Assembly (NCBI RefSeq): GCF_030378165.1
Contig: NZ_CP119766.1
Coordinates: 2,108,001-2,172,000, forward strand
Reading direction: 5' to 3'
DNA from: Flavobacterium panacagri
Lineage (GTDB): Bacteria; Bacteroidota; Bacteroidia; Flavobacteriales; Flavobacteriaceae
Length of the DNA stretch: 64,000 nucleotides
How positions within the stretch are numbered: the stretch's first letter is position 1; each line of letters opens with the position of its first letter. This document shows, piece after piece, positions 44,562 to 53,857 of this stretch. The notes beneath the pieces are model-generated. The model was given only the letters and a program-made list of their open reading frames with translations, did no database searches and had not been told where the DNA came from. The position numbers were made by a program, and so were the translations under genes.

Positions 44562-45713
44562 ATGGAATTTGATTTTCTAGAACCAGTAAATGATGTAATT
44601 GTAAAATTCGTCGGTGCGCTGTCTTCACAAGAACTTGGAAGTAAAGTAGTTTTTCATACCCAAGATCAGTTTCCTGATATTGATCAAATTAATATAGCTA
44701 TAATTGGTGTTTTAGAAGATCGTACAAACATCAATATGGTTAACGAAGTTAATCTTTCGGCTGTTCGTAAGAAATTATATAGCATGTATCCAGGTAACTG
44801 GGATGCATCAATTGCAGACTTAGGAGATATCCTTGCTGGTGATTCTGTTGAAGATACTTATTTTGCAGTAAAAAAGGTTGTAGCGGCTTTAATTAAGAAA
44901 AAAGTCATTCCTATAGTCCTGGGAGGTTCTCAGGATTTGACCTATGCTTTGTATCGTGCTTACGACGATTTAGAACAGATGGTGAATTTGGTAGCTGTGG
45001 ATAATAAATTTGATTTTGGAAAAGAAAATGAGTCAGTTTCGGCTAATTCGTATTTAACTAAAATCATAATTGATGAGCCAAATAATCTGTTTAACTACTG
45101 TAATATTGGGTATCAGACTTATTATAATTCTCAAGAAGAAATTGATTTGATCGAAAAATTATTTTTTGATGCTTATCGTTTAGGTGAAATTTCTAATAAA
45201 ATTACCCTAGCAGAACCAGTTTTTAGAGATGCAGATTTAGTTAGCTTTGATTTGAATTCTGTAAAATCTTCAGCTTCAGGTAATACGGTTACTTTTGAGC
45301 CTAACGGATTTAATGGAAAAGAAATTTGTGCATTGTCTAGATATGCGGGAATAAGTGATAAAGTTTCTGCTTTTGGAGTCTTTAATCACAATAGTACAAT
45401 GGCAGAGTCCGTTATTATTGCTCAGATTGTATGGTATTTTATTGAAGGATATCATTACCGTTCAAAAGAATATCCATTCGGGAGTCGTGCCAATTATCTT
45501 AAATATATAGTGCCGCTGGAAGAGGAGGAATTGATTTTTTATAAAAGTGATAAAACAGACCGTTGGTGGATCGAAATTCCTTTTCAATCAAATGGCCACA
45601 ATAAGTTAAAAAGAAATACGTTATTACCCTGTTCTTATGATGAATATTTGGCGGCTTGTAACCAAGAATTGCCAGAAAGATGGTGGAAAGCGCAACGAAA
45701 AAATGCTTTGTAA
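44562..45713 (+). CDS. Arginase-fold (formimidoylglutamase-like) protein with degenerate metal site
   Basis: A 383-residue protein with the ureohydrolase fold pattern. The usual Mn-binding motifs are changed: GGxHD reads GGSQD (121-125), DAHxD reads VDNKFD (146-151) and SFDxDxxDP reads SFDLNSV (228-234). With the histidine ligands missing it is probably not an active ureohydrolase. It lies 7 bases after topA and 262 bases before gldK. A link to gliding or secretion is suggested only by position. Confidence 0.8.
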   Translation: MEFDFLEPVNDVIVKFVGALSSQELGSKVVFHTQDQFPDIDQINIAIIGVLEDRTNINMVNEVNLSAVRKKLYSMYPGNWDASIADLGDILAGDSVEDTYFAVKKVVAALIKKKVIPIVLGGSQDLTYALYRAYDDLEQMVNLVAVDNKFDFGKENESVSANSYLTKIIIDEPNNLFNYCNIGYQTYYNSQEEIDLIEKLFFDAYRLGEISNKITLAEPVFRDADLVSFDLNSVKSSASGNTVTFEPNGFNGKEICALSRYAGISDKVSAFGVFNHNSTMAESVIIAQIVWYFIEGYHYRSKEYPFGSRANYLKYIVPLEEEELIFYKSDKTDRWWIEIPFQSNGHNKLKRNTLLPCSYDEYLAACNQELPERWWKAQRKNAL

Positions 45714-45872
45714 TATTAAAATTTAAGGTAAATCTTAAATTTTTAAAATGAGTAGAAAAAAGTTAAAATTAATTAGTGAGAAAATATTTACATATGATAA
45801 AAATTAACGTTTTACATCGATTTTTTGTCACAGTTTATCGATGAAATATTTTTTTTTTATTTTATTTAACAT

Positions 45873-45880
45873 TATTTTTG
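45873..45880 (+). promoter_or_regulatory. -7 box candidate for the gldK-N operon
   Basis: TATTTTTG matches TAnnTTTG, 95 bases before the gldK ATG, in a 262-base AT-rich gap. The CATCGA/TCGATG dyad just upstream (about 45816-45842) is weak. No TTG at normal spacing. Confidence 0.4.
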
Positions 45881-45975
45881 AACGGTAAAATAAATTCGCA
45901 AGTAGTATTGTTTTTTAGATAAATAATAAATACGTTTACGGACTTTTAATAATGAATAGATAATCCCAAATTTAT

Positions 45976-47382
45976 ATGAAGAAGTTTATTGCATTTGCAG
46001 CAATGTTAACACTGGTAATCGGCTGTGGTAAGTCAGGTGACAAAGGTGAATTAGTTGGTGTTACAGGAGGGAAATGGCATCCCGAGAAGCCTTATGGAAT
46101 GACATTAGTTCCGGGTGGATCTTTTATTATGGGTAAATCAGATGCTGATTTAGCTAACGTAGAAGATGCTCCGACTAAAACGGTAACTGTTCGTTCATTT
46201 TACATGGATGAAACTGAGATTACTAACAGTGAGTATCGTCAATTTGTGGAGTGGGTAAAAGACTCTACAATGAGAGTTCGTTTAGCAATTTTAGCTGACG
46301 AAACTGGACAAAAAGCGACTGATGGTAAAGGTAAAAAAGGCGGAAGTATTGCTGATTATGCTTTCAACGATTCTGATCCAGAAAAAATGACAGCTTACGA
46401 TAAATATATGTACGATAACTATTACAGTGTAGGTACAAAAGATGATCCGTACGCTGGAAGAAAACTAAACAGAAAAGTTAAATTAATTAAAGATACAAAA
46501 GCATATCCAGATGAGTATTATGCTGAAGTAATGGATTCTATGTATTTGCCAATTGAAGAATCATACAATGGTTTAAGAACAATTGATGTAAATAAGTTGA
46601 AATTCCGTTATTCTTGGATGGATATTCAAGCTGCTGCAAAAGCTAAAGTTGGAAAAAGAAGTGATTTCGTAAAAACAGAGCAGGTTAATGTTTATCCTGA
46701 TACAGCTGTTTGGATTAAAGATTTTGCTTATTCATATAATGAGCCAATGCATAATGATTATTTCTGGCACAAAGCTTATGGGGATTATCCTGTAGTTGGT
46801 GTTACTTGGAAACAAGCTAAAGCATTCTGTGCTTGGAGAACTCTAAATAAAAATAGCTATATCAAATCTAAGAAAAAAGGTCGTGACCTAGTAAACGCTT
46901 TCAGATTGCCAACTGAAGCAGAATGGGAATATGCGGCTAGAGGAGGTCTAGAGTCTGCAACTTATCCTTGGGGAGGTCCTTACACTAAAAGTGATAGAGG
47001 TTGTTTCTTAGCAAACTTCAAACCTAGTAGAGGAGATTATGCTGCTGATGAGGCTTTATATACTGTAGAAGCTAAATCATATGAAGTAAATGGTTACGGA
47101 TTATACAATATGGCAGGTAACGTTTCAGAGTGGACAGATTCTGCTTACAATCCAAACGCTTACGAATATGTTTCTACAATGAATCCAAACGTAATTGATG
47201 GTAAAAACCAAAGAAAAGTGGTTCGTGGAGGTTCTTGGAAAGATGTTGCTTATTTCCTACAAGTAAGTACTCGTGACCACGAATACGCTGATTCAGCTAG
47301 AAGTTATATCGGATTCAGAACTGTTCAAGATTACATGGGAACTCAAGTAACTGGTAACGGAAACGGAAGCAAAAGAAAGTAA
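45976..47382 (+). CDS. gldK: GldK, type IX secretion/gliding lipoprotein
   Basis: A 468-residue outer-membrane lipoprotein of the T9SS ring (PorK equivalent). The lipobox ends at C17 (MLTLVIGC), followed by a formylglycine-generating-enzyme-like fold seen in PGGSFIMGKSDAD, FRLPTEAEWEYAARGG and NMAGNVSEWTDSAYN. With GldN it forms the periplasmic ring attached to the outer membrane. It heads the gldK-L-M-N-O block. Confidence 0.97.
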   Translation: MKKFIAFAAMLTLVIGCGKSGDKGELVGVTGGKWHPEKPYGMTLVPGGSFIMGKSDADLANVEDAPTKTVTVRSFYMDETEITNSEYRQFVEWVKDSTMRVRLAILADETGQKATDGKGKKGGSIADYAFNDSDPEKMTAYDKYMYDNYYSVGTKDDPYAGRKLNRKVKLIKDTKAYPDEYYAEVMDSMYLPIEESYNGLRTIDVNKLKFRYSWMDIQAAAKAKVGKRSDFVKTEQVNVYPDTAVWIKDFAYSYNEPMHNDYFWHKAYGDYPVVGVTWKQAKAFCAWRTLNKNSYIKSKKKGRDLVNAFRLPTEAEWEYAARGGLESATYPWGGPYTKSDRGCFLANFKPSRGDYAADEALYTVEAKSYEVNGYGLYNMAGNVSEWTDSAYNPNAYEYVSTMNPNVIDGKNQRKVVRGGSWKDVAYFLQVSTRDHEYADSARSYIGFRTVQDYMGTQVTGNGNGSKRK

Positions 47383-47437
47383 TTTATAATTTTATCAATA
47401 TCCAACAAATCTATTTTAAACCTAAAAAAAAAGTATT

Positions 47438-48085
47438 ATGGCATTATTAAGTAAAAAAGCAATGAATTTCGCTTATGGTATGGGAGCGGCAGTGGTAATC
47501 GTTGGAGCTTTATTCAAAATTACTCACTTTGAAATTGGACCATTAACAGGAACAGTTATGCTTTCAGTAGGATTAGTGACTGAAGCGTTAATTTTTGCGC
47601 TTTCTGCTTTCGAACCAGTAGAGGACGAGTTAGATTGGACTCTTGTTTACCCAGAATTAGCTAATGGACAAGCTAGAAAAAAAGAGGTTAAAGCTGAAAA
47701 CCCAACTGAGGCTCAAGGATTATTATCTCAAAAATTAGATACTTTATTAAAAGAAGCTAAAATTGACGGTGAATTAATGTCAAGTTTAGGAAACAGTATC
47801 AAAAACTTCGAATCTGCTGCTAAAGGAATTGCTCCAACTGTAGATTCAATTGCAGGACAAAAGAAATATTCTGAAGAATTATCTGTTGCTGCTGCTCAAA
47901 TGGAATCATTAAACAGTTTATATAAAGTACAGTTAGAAAGCGCTTCTAGAAACGCTGAAGCTAACAAAGAAATCGCTGAAAACGCTTCTAAATTAAAAGA
48001 GCAAATGGCATCTATGACTGCTAATATTGCTTCTTTAAACAGTGTTTACGGTGGTATGCTTTCTGCAATGAGTAACAAAGGATAA
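47438..48085 (+). CDS. gldL: GldL, T9SS inner-membrane motor component
   Basis: A 215-residue protein with two membrane helices (about residues 11-28 and 36-57). The second carries the conserved glutamate E49 (VGLVTEALIF), a residue linked to proton use in the GldLM motor. A helical cytoplasmic tail with repeated Ala/Lys/Glu follows. GldL and GldM together form the proton-driven motor. It lies 55 bases after gldK. Confidence 0.96.
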   Translation: MALLSKKAMNFAYGMGAAVVIVGALFKITHFEIGPLTGTVMLSVGLVTEALIFALSAFEPVEDELDWTLVYPELANGQARKKEVKAENPTEAQGLLSQKLDTLLKEAKIDGELMSSLGNSIKNFESAAKGIAPTVDSIAGQKKYSEELSVAAAQMESLNSLYKVQLESASRNAEANKEIAENASKLKEQMASMTANIASLNSVYGGMLSAMSNKG

Positions 48086-48136
48086 TTAGTTTTCAACTAA
48101 TATTAAATTTATTAATAAAGAACTAATTAGAAAAAA

Positions 48137-49678
48137 ATGGCAGGAGGAAAATTAACCCCTAGACAGAAGATGATTAACCTGATGTATCTGGTTTTCATCG
48201 CGATGTTAGCAATGAACGTATCAAAAGAAGTTATTTCTGCTTTTGGTTTGATGAATGAGAAATTTGAAAGTGCAAATACTACTTCAACAGAAACAAATGC
48301 AGGTTTATTAACATCTTTAGATCAAAAAGCAGCTGAAGCAAAAGGAGAATTTGCTATTGCTGCAGTTACTGCTCACAAAGTTGAAACAATTACAAAAGAT
48401 TTCTATGATTATATAGCTACTCTAAAAGCTCAGGCTATTAAAGGTTTCGAAGTTGAAAAAGAAACTGGAAAATTGCCTTACGAAGCTATGGATAGAGGAG
48501 ATAATATCGACGACTGGTTTACAGGAGACGGTTACACTAAAAAAGGTAACGAAATTATCTCTAAAATCGAAAAATATAAAGCTGATATTAAAGCTGCTTT
48601 AGGAACAGACAAAAAATATGCAGCAATTATCGCTGAGGTTGAAAAGAAATTTGATGTTTCTGATGTAAAAAACAAAGAAGGAATCAAAGAAAAATATTTA
48701 GCTTATCATTTCAAAGGATTTCCTGCAATTGCATCTGCTGCAAAATTATCAACTTGGCAAAATGACGTTAAAAAGACAGAAGCTGACGTTTATAACAGTG
48801 CTTTAGGTAAAGCTGCGGTTGCTGCTGCTTCTTACAGTAATTATCAAGCAATTGTTGTTTTAGATAAAAATGCTTATTTCCAAGGTGAAAAAGTTACTGG
48901 TAAAGTTGTTTTAGGTCGTTATGACGAAAATACTAAGCCTACTTCATTCCAAGGTCCTGGACAAATCGTAAACGGACAAGCTGTTATCTCTTTAACTGCT
49001 GGTGGAGTTGGAGAACAAGATATCAACGGACAATTTACATTCTTAGAAGATGGTAAAAACATTCCTTTGAAATTCTCTGGAAAATATGTTGTAGTTCCAA
49101 AACCAAATTCTGCTACAATTTCTGCTGATAAAATGAACGTTGTGTATAGAGGAGTTGTTAACCCAATTTCTGTATCTTTCGCAGGTGTTGCTGATAATAA
49201 AGTTGTGGCTAGTGCTCCAGGATTATCTTCAGCTGGAAAACCAGGAAAATATAACATGAGCCCAGGTCAAGGTACTGAAGCTACAATTTCTGTAACAGGT
49301 ACATTACCAAATGGTGATAAAGTAACAGACAAGAAAACATTCAGAATTAAAGGTATTCCTGGTCCAACAGGAACAATTAGAGGTGAGATGGGAGTTGTTA
49401 AAGGTCCTAGATCTAACTTAGAGATTGCTACAATTGGAGCTAAATTACTTGATTTTGATTTTGAAGTTGGTTTAGATGTTGTTGGATTCAATATGAAAAT
49501 TGCTGGACAGCCAACTGTGGTTGTAACAGGAAACAAAATGAATGCACAATGTAAACAAGTACTTTCAAGAGCAGGTAAAGGAGATCAAGTTACTATTTCT
49601 GAAATTAAAACTAAACTGGTTGGTGCTGGTAGTTATTTATTGCCAAGAACTGCTCCAGTAATTTACGAAATACAATAA
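48137..49678 (+). CDS. gldM: GldM, T9SS inner-membrane/periplasmic motor component
   Basis: A 513-residue protein with one N-terminal membrane helix (LMYLVFIAMLAMNV, about residues 16-32) and a long periplasmic part of beta-rich domains that spans the periplasm to reach the GldK/GldN ring. It starts GGKLTPRQKMINLMYLVFIA, the family signature. Lies 51 bases after gldL and 41 before gldN. Confidence 0.96.
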   Translation: MAGGKLTPRQKMINLMYLVFIAMLAMNVSKEVISAFGLMNEKFESANTTSTETNAGLLTSLDQKAAEAKGEFAIAAVTAHKVETITKDFYDYIATLKAQAIKGFEVEKETGKLPYEAMDRGDNIDDWFTGDGYTKKGNEIISKIEKYKADIKAALGTDKKYAAIIAEVEKKFDVSDVKNKEGIKEKYLAYHFKGFPAIASAAKLSTWQNDVKKTEADVYNSALGKAAVAAASYSNYQAIVVLDKNAYFQGEKVTGKVVLGRYDENTKPTSFQGPGQIVNGQAVISLTAGGVGEQDINGQFTFLEDGKNIPLKFSGKYVVVPKPNSATISADKMNVVYRGVVNPISVSFAGVADNKVVASAPGLSSAGKPGKYNMSPGQGTEATISVTGTLPNGDKVTDKKTFRIKGIPGPTGTIRGEMGVVKGPRSNLEIATIGAKLLDFDFEVGLDVVGFNMKIAGQPTVVVTGNKMNAQCKQVLSRAGKGDQVTISEIKTKLVGAGSYLLPRTAPVIYEIQ

Positions 49679-49719
49679 TAAAGTAGTATAAGCTACGTTC
49701 AATATCTTATAATGATATC

Positions 49720-50712
49720 ATGATGAAAGTAAGAAATTTTTTAATAGCTATTGTTTCTATCGCTGGAGGTTTTGCTTCTAATGCGCAATCTAATTTGCTT
49801 AATGCGAAAACACCTGCACAGATAGGACTTAAAACTCCTGCTCAACTTATATCTGATAATGATAAGCCATTGGCTTATGGTTATGTAGATGATAGAGATA
49901 TCTTGATGGGAAAAACAACATGGGAGATCATTGACTTAAATGAAAAAATCAATTTCCCAATGTATTTTCCGGTAGATACAGCTAATATTGGTTCTAACAG
50001 ACGTTCTTTATACGACGTTCTTACTAAGGCTATTAAAGGTGGAAAAATAACTGAAGTTTATACAGATAGTTATTTTAATACTAAAAAATCTATGAAAGAC
50101 ATCGAAGGATCATTATCTCGTATTGATACAACTGATGCAGGTAGAGAGTTAATTAACCAATATCCAGATGACTACAAATCACGTGTTGTGAAGAAAAAAG
50201 TAGTTACTGGTAAAGGTAAAAACAAAAGTGTATCTTATGTTGAAGAAACAGTTGGCCCAACAAGAACAGTTCCTGCTGAATATATCTTAAAACAAGATCT
50301 TACTGCTGCAGATGTTACTCAGTATAAAATTAAAGGATACTGGTATTTTGACAAACGTCAGAGTGAATTGAAATATCGTTTACTTGGAATTTGTCCAGTA
50401 ACTCCAGATGTTTATACAATGAATAGTGACGAAAAGGATTATATTGAATTGTTTTGGGTATTCTTCCCAAATGCTAGAGAAGCGCTTCACGAAGCAAAAG
50501 CTTTTAACGATCAAAATTCAGCTCTTCCTATTTCATTTGATCAGATCTTAAATTCTAGACGTTTTAATGCTGTAGTTTACAAAGAGGAAAACCTTTATGG
50601 AGATAGAGCAATTAGCGATTATATGAAAGATAATGCACAAAATCAGTTGTTAGAATCTGAAAGAGTGAAAGAAAAAATTCGCAACTTCGAACAAGATATG
50701 TGGAACTACTAA
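49720..50712 (+). CDS. gldN: GldN, T9SS periplasmic ring protein
   Basis: A 330-residue exported protein (signal residues 1-22, ending ASNAQ) that with GldK makes the T9SS ring. Core segments are DNDKPLAYGYVDDRDILMGK and YWYFDKRQSELKYRLLGICP. It is duplicated by the next gene, gldO, which has the same length. The codons are those of a well-expressed gene (GGT, AGA, CGT), unlike gldO. A perfect 12-bp hairpin terminator follows. Confidence 0.96.
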   Translation: MMKVRNFLIAIVSIAGGFASNAQSNLLNAKTPAQIGLKTPAQLISDNDKPLAYGYVDDRDILMGKTTWEIIDLNEKINFPMYFPVDTANIGSNRRSLYDVLTKAIKGGKITEVYTDSYFNTKKSMKDIEGSLSRIDTTDAGRELINQYPDDYKSRVVKKKVVTGKGKNKSVSYVEETVGPTRTVPAEYILKQDLTAADVTQYKIKGYWYFDKRQSELKYRLLGICPVTPDVYTMNSDEKDYIELFWVFFPNAREALHEAKAFNDQNSALPISFDQILNSRRFNAVVYKEENLYGDRAISDYMKDNAQNQLLESERVKEKIRNFEQDMWNY

Positions 50713-50737
50713 GTAGTACATAATCAAATATTTAAAA

Positions 50738-50773
50738 AACTCTTACTACCTTTGTAGTAAGAGTTTTTTTTAT
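50738..50773 (+). terminator. Intrinsic terminator after gldN
   Basis: AACTCTTACTAC (50738-50749) and GTAGTAAGAGTT (50754-50765) form a perfect 12-bp stem with a 4-base loop, followed by a T run. The loop region contains TACCTTTG, a -7-like motif. The same structure recurs after gldO. Confidence 0.88.
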
Positions 50774-50900
50774 TTAGATAAATGGTGAAATATCATTCTG
50801 TAAAGGTTGTAAAAGCAGATAAAGATTATGGTTTTTGTTTATGTAAGAAAAATAACAATATTTTTAATAAAATTTCGTTTAATGCCTTATAATATTTATT

Positions 50901-51893
50901 ATGATGAAAGTGAGAAATTTTTTTGTTGCTATTGTTACTGTTGCTGGAGGTCTTTTTTTACACGCACAGTCTAATTTACTTAATGCCAAAACTGCTGATC
51001 AAATTGGAATTAAGACACCCGCACAGATGATATCTGATAATGATAAGCCTCTTGCGTATGGTTATGTTAATGATCGGGATATCTTAATGGGAAAAACGGT
51101 TTGGGAGATTATTGATTTGAATGAAAAAATTAATTTTCCGTTGTATTTTCCAGTTGATACAGCTAATATTGGTTCAGATAGGCGCTCTCTTTATGATGTC
51201 TTAACAAAAGGTATTAGAGAGGGGAAAATAACTGAAGTGTACACAGATAGTTATTTTAATACTAAAAAATCGTTGAAAGATATTCAAGGATCTCTTTCTC
51301 GAGTAGATACAACGGATGCTGGCAGGGAATTAATTAATCAATATCCAGACGATTATAGATCACGTGTTGTTAAGAAAAAAGTGGTTACAGGGAAAGGGAA
51401 AAAGAAAAGTGTTTCCTATGTTGAAGAAACGGTTGGTCCAACCCGAACAGTTCCTGCAGAATATATCTTAAAACAAGATCTTACCGCTGCAGATGTCAGT
51501 CAATATAAAATTAAAGGGTTTTGGTATTTTGACAAACGCCAGAGTGAATTAAAGTATCGCTTACTCGGAATTTGTCCAGTTACTCCAGATGTCTACACGA
51601 TGAATAGTGACGAAAAAGATTATATTGAATTATTTTGGGTTTTCTTTCCAAACGCGCGTGATGTTTTACATGAAGCAAAAGCTTTTAACGATCAAAATTC
51701 TGCCCTTCCAATTTCATTTGATCAGATATTAAACTCAAGGAGATTTAATTCGGTTATTTATAAAGAAGAAAATGTTTATGGGGATAGAGAAATCAAAGAT
51801 TACATTAGAGATAATGCGCAAAGTCAGTTGTTGGAATCGGAACGAGTAAAAGAGAAGATTCGAAATTTCGAAGAAGATATGTGGAATTACTAA
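50901..51893 (+). CDS. gldO: GldO, GldN paralogue
   Basis: A 330-residue paralogue of GldN that aligns along its full length without gaps. In Flavobacterium johnsoniae GldO is partly redundant with GldN. The codon choice is looser than in gldN (GGG, CGG and other rarer codons where gldN uses GGT or AGA), suggesting lower expression or weaker selection. The duplication includes about 25 bases of leader and the terminator. Confidence 0.94.
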   Translation: MMKVRNFFVAIVTVAGGLFLHAQSNLLNAKTADQIGIKTPAQMISDNDKPLAYGYVNDRDILMGKTVWEIIDLNEKINFPLYFPVDTANIGSDRRSLYDVLTKGIREGKITEVYTDSYFNTKKSLKDIQGSLSRVDTTDAGRELINQYPDDYRSRVVKKKVVTGKGKKKSVSYVEETVGPTRTVPAEYILKQDLTAADVSQYKIKGFWYFDKRQSELKYRLLGICPVTPDVYTMNSDEKDYIELFWVFFPNARDVLHEAKAFNDQNSALPISFDQILNSRRFNSVIYKEENVYGDREIKDYIRDNAQSQLLESERVKEKIRNFEEDMWNY

Positions 51894-51916
51894 GTAATGA
51901 ATCAAATTATAAGAGA

Positions 51917-51950
51917 AACTCTTGCTACCTTTGTAGTTAGAGTTTTTTTA
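51917..51950 (+). terminator. Intrinsic terminator after gldO
   Basis: AACTCTTGCTAC (51917-51928) and GTAGTTAGAGTT (51933-51944) form a hairpin like that after gldN, with two altered positions, and are followed by TTTTTT. The loop keeps TACCTTTG. Confidence 0.8.
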
Positions 51951-51967
51951 TTTTATCTACACTGCAA

Positions 51968-53041
51968 ATGCTTGATTATTTAATCGTCGGATCTGGATTG
52001 GCTGGAATTTCTTTTGCCGAAGTTGCCCTTAAAAACAATAAATCTATTTTGGTTATAGATGACAAATCTCAAAATTCATCTAGAATTGCAGGTGGTTTGT
52101 ACAATCCGGTTATTCTGAAACGTTTCAGCGAAGTTTGGAATGCTAAAGAGCATTTGGTTTTGATGAACGAATTCTATGATCAAGTTGAGGAGAAATTGCA
52201 GGAAAAATTCAATTATAAAATGCCTATTCTTCGAAAGTTTTTTTCGATTGAAGAACAGAATAATTGGTTTGCTGCTTCTGATAAAATAAACTTAGCTCCG
52301 TTTTTATCCACCAAACTCATTACTAAAAAGTATCAAGGTATTGATTCTCCTCATAATTATGGAGAAGTGCTGCATACAGGCTATGTAAAAACTGGACAGA
52401 TGTTGGAGAGTTATAAAGCTTATTTAAAAGATAATAATTTGCTTCTGGAAGAATCTTTTCATAGTTCTTTCTTAGAAATTCTTGAATCTGGAATTCAGTA
52501 TAAAAGTATTAAAGCCCGCCATATCATATTTGCAGAAGGTTTTGGACTACATAAAAATCCATATTTTAATTATCTTCCTTTGGATGGGACGAAAGGAGAA
52601 TTGTTTTTGATAAAAGCCCCTGATTTAAAATTAGATCTAATTGTGAATACAAGCGTCTTCATTTTACCAGTAGGCGGTAATCTGTTTAAAGTTGGTGCAA
52701 CTTACAATTGGCATGATAAGACGGATCTTCCAACAGAAGAAGGGAAACAGGAACTTATAGATCGTATTAAGGAAATTATTACCTGCGATTTTGAGATCAT
52801 AAAGCATTTTGCTGGAGTAAGACCAACAGTTGCGGATAGAAGACCTTTAGTTGGTACTCACGAAGCATACAGTTCTATTCATGTTCTTAACGGATTAGGA
52901 ACGCGAGGCGTGATGCTCGGGCCGGCATTGGCAAAAATGTTGTACGAGCATATTGAAAACGGAACGCCTATAGACCGAGAAGCCGATATTAAGCGATTCC
53001 ATAAAAGATATTTAAAAGGGATTACTTTCGGCCAGCGTTAG
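51968..53041 (+). CDS. FAD-dependent oxidoreductase (DAO family)
   Basis: A 357-residue protein with the N-terminal dinucleotide motif DYLIVGSGLAGISFAEVALK (3-22, GxGxxG), the SRIAGGLYNP segment and the C-terminal GVRPTVADRRPLVGTH and LNGLGTRGVML FAD-contact regions. It belongs to the glycine oxidase/D-amino acid oxidase-like group; the substrate is unknown. It overlaps the convergent DUF983 gene by 20 bases. Confidence 0.9.
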   Translation: MLDYLIVGSGLAGISFAEVALKNNKSILVIDDKSQNSSRIAGGLYNPVILKRFSEVWNAKEHLVLMNEFYDQVEEKLQEKFNYKMPILRKFFSIEEQNNWFAASDKINLAPFLSTKLITKKYQGIDSPHNYGEVLHTGYVKTGQMLESYKAYLKDNNLLLEESFHSSFLEILESGIQYKSIKARHIIFAEGFGLHKNPYFNYLPLDGTKGELFLIKAPDLKLDLIVNTSVFILPVGGNLFKVGATYNWHDKTDLPTEEGKQELIDRIKEIITCDFEIIKHFAGVRPTVADRRPLVGTHEAYSSIHVLNGLGTRGVMLGPALAKMLYEHIENGTPIDREADIKRFHKRYLKGITFGQR

Positions 53042-53405
53042 GATCATAAGAAACAAACATATTAATGTATAAGTTTCTGGATAGACGAAGTACAAAAGGA
53101 AATAAAACTACCAAAGTCACGATAATAGCGATAAACGATTGCTCGATATTGGCTCCAAAAAAAACAAAAGAGATAATAAAGGCAGCAATTCCGACGGCAA
53201 CATTCAAACCGTAGCTTACATACATAGCGCCGTAAAAGAACGACGGTTCAATTTGATATTTGAATCCGCAATGGCTGCAGTTTTCATTCATTTTTAGAAC
53301 TTTACTCAAATGAAGGGGATTTTTGTCTTCATACATGCTTTCATTTTGGCATTTTGGACAACTTCCTGTTAAAATACTATTTAGTTTCGATCCTTTTTTT
53401 AACAT
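53022..53405 (-). CDS. DUF983 zinc-motif membrane protein
   Basis: A 127-residue protein with two CxxC pairs (GSCPKCQNES and NCSHCGFKY) and two membrane helices near residues 55-105, the layout of DUF983. The family function is unknown. It overlaps the FAD oxidoreductase gene tail by 20 bases in convergent orientation. Confidence 0.88.
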   Translation of the reverse strand: MLKKGSKLNSILTGSCPKCQNESMYEDKNPLHLSKVLKMNENCSHCGFKYQIEPSFFYGAMYVSYGLNVAVGIAAFIISFVFFGANIEQSFIAIIVTLVVLFPFVLRLSRNLYINMFVSYDPNAGRK

Positions 53406-53857
53406 TTTGTGTTTTGAATTTTTTATAATCTGTAAAGAAGTAGCTGTATTTAGATATTGAAATTTACCTTAATAGTGTCAGTAATTACTGAAACAAAGAT
53501 AAGGTAATTTTTAATTTTCTGCTTTATTTTAGAGAATAAAACCACCGTTTTTTAAACGTTTCTACATTGTTGAAATGACTTATAATATAGAAAAATTGTC
53601 TTTTATGGGCAGTTAGAATTAGTAATGTTTTCTACTATTACAAATCAATTAAAATGTTTAAAGAACAATTAAATAAAAGTAATTTTTCTAGCTGAAAAAA
53701 AATAAACCTTTCTGGATACTATGAAATTGGTATTGTAAAGAGAGCCAATTTATTAAAGCTCTTAAAAATATTTCCCTTGTTTACGGAATCCCGTAAACTT
53801 TAATGCGCTTCTTTTTATATTATTGTACAGGTTAATTTATAAATACAAAATTTCGTA
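53406..53857. other. Intergenic region upstream of the Ter gene array
   Basis: This 450-base AT-rich gap separates the DUF983 gene from the Ter array and must contain promoters for both. I see no TAnnTTTG match on the plus strand. The one distinct element is the 20-base dyad at 53779-53798. No coding potential is seen. Confidence 0.65.
53779..53798. promoter_or_regulatory. Perfect 8-bp dyad upstream of the Ter array
   Basis: GTTTACGG, AATC, CCGTAAAC: perfect 8-base arms with a 4-base spacer, 59 bases before the first TerD ATG. The GC content is above its surroundings. It could be an operator for the array's regulator, which is not in the window. Confidence 0.5.

Noticed and set aside
45816..45842. 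CATCGA/TCGATG dyad upstream of gldK as an operator
   Set aside because: Arms of only 6 bp in an AT-rich spacer are too weak to separate from chance.
49267..49536. Minus-strand frame inside gldM
   Set aside because: It is a reverse-strand shadow of a well-conserved gldM region and lacks independent support.
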